Assembly (NCBI GenBank): GCA_038207745.1
Contig: JBBQZL010000163.1
Coordinates: forward strand, 1-6,005
Direction of reading: 5' to 3'
Origin: JBBQZL01 sp038207745
GTDB lineage: Bacteria; Actinomycetota; Thermoleophilia; Solirubrobacterales; 70-9
DNA length: 6,005 nucleotides
Positions 5,905 to 6,005 of the stretch are shown in pieces (position 1 is the stretch's first letter; every line of letters starts with the position of its first letter). Position numbers and translations under genes: made by a program. Under the pieces are notes generated by a model that searched no databases, was not told the DNA's origin, and saw only the letters and a list, made by a program, of their open reading frames with translations.

Positions 5905-5928
5905 ATGGCCCGCCTCTCGGCGGACCAT
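5905..5928 (+). terminator. Hairpin downstream of glutamate dehydrogenase, probable terminator
   Basis: ATGGCCCGCC and GGCGGACCAT flank a TCTC loop, giving a ten-position stem with a single C-A mismatch, mostly GC. It begins 33 bases after the gdh stop codon, the usual place for a transcription end. No T run follows on either strand, so it is not a canonical intrinsic terminator; GC-rich actinobacteria often have such stems without a U tract. It may instead stabilise the mRNA 3' end. Confidence 0.5.
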
Positions 5929-5952
5929 GATCGGCTTGGCGGCGGCGGTTCC

Positions 5953-5989
5953 GGCTGATGCGCGACGCGCGGTCAGGCTGATATGCGCG
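5953..5989 (+). repeat. Short imperfect direct repeat near the window end
   Basis: GGCTGATGCGCG (5953-5964) recurs as GGCTGATATGCGCG (5976-5989), differing by a two-base insertion. Between them GCGCGACGCGC forms a small inverted repeat. It lies in the noncoding tail after the gdh hairpin. It may be part of a regulatory region for a gene beyond the window, or chance. Confidence 0.3.
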
Positions 5990-6005
5990 GATCCGGGTGG
6001 CCGCA

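Noticed and set aside
4597..5928. Long open frame (443 codons) on the minus strand opposite glutamate dehydrogenase
   Set aside because: The translation is low-complexity Arg/His/Ala/Gly-rich with no family motifs, and the plus strand encodes a complete, motif-rich enzyme. It is a GC-rich antisense shadow.
1..6005. CRISPR array, insertion sequence or phage genes
   Set aside because: No regularly spaced repeats, transposase or integrase motifs, or terminal inverted repeats were found in either strand.

Overview
This is a GC-rich bacterial chromosomal segment of ordinary layout. High GC, GTG/TTG start options, a tRNA without encoded CCA, TANNNT boxes placed for leaderless transcripts and a secreted protein with a Pro/Asp linker all suggest an actinobacterium. 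A Thermoleophilia/Solirubrobacterales-like source is my guess; no gene in the window fixes the taxon.

Layout, left to right. (1) 1-483, plus: the 3' half of a D-alanyl-D-alanine carboxypeptidase (peptidase S11), cut by the window edge exactly at its SxN motif. (2) 532-1542, plus: an unrecognised exported protein with two beta-rich parts joined by a Pro/Asp linker. (3) 1558-3527, minus: a two-gene operon, aguA then aguB, overlapping by ATGA. It converts agmatine through N-carbamoylputrescine to putrescine. It converges on gene 2 with only 15 bp between the stop codons. (4) 3646-4341, plus: a toxin-antitoxin pair divergent from aguA, with a Phd/YefM-type antitoxin directly abutted (TGAATG) by a PIN-domain ribonuclease toxin. 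A TGTACA-centred dyad sits just upstream of its -10 box. (5) 4442-4514, minus: tRNA-Ala(UGC). (6) 4621-5871, plus: a Glu/Leu/Phe/Val-family glutamate dehydrogenase, followed by a strong hairpin. The last ~75 bases hold no recognisable gene, only a short imperfect direct repeat.

How the genes fit together: AguA and AguB each release ammonia while making putrescine, and glutamate dehydrogenase interconverts ammonia and glutamate, so the area has a loose nitrogen theme. The genes lie in separate transcription units, so this may be coincidence. The toxin-antitoxin pair is the accessory element, lying between the polyamine operon and the 3' end of the tRNA.

The most interesting pattern is regulatory. 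Three independent genes (the secreted protein, aguA and the antitoxin) each have a TANNNT hexamer exactly six bases before an ATG. This is the geometry expected when transcription starts on the A of the start codon. tRNA-Ala carries the same TAGACTCG box as aguA. I found no convincing undescribed multi-gene system here.
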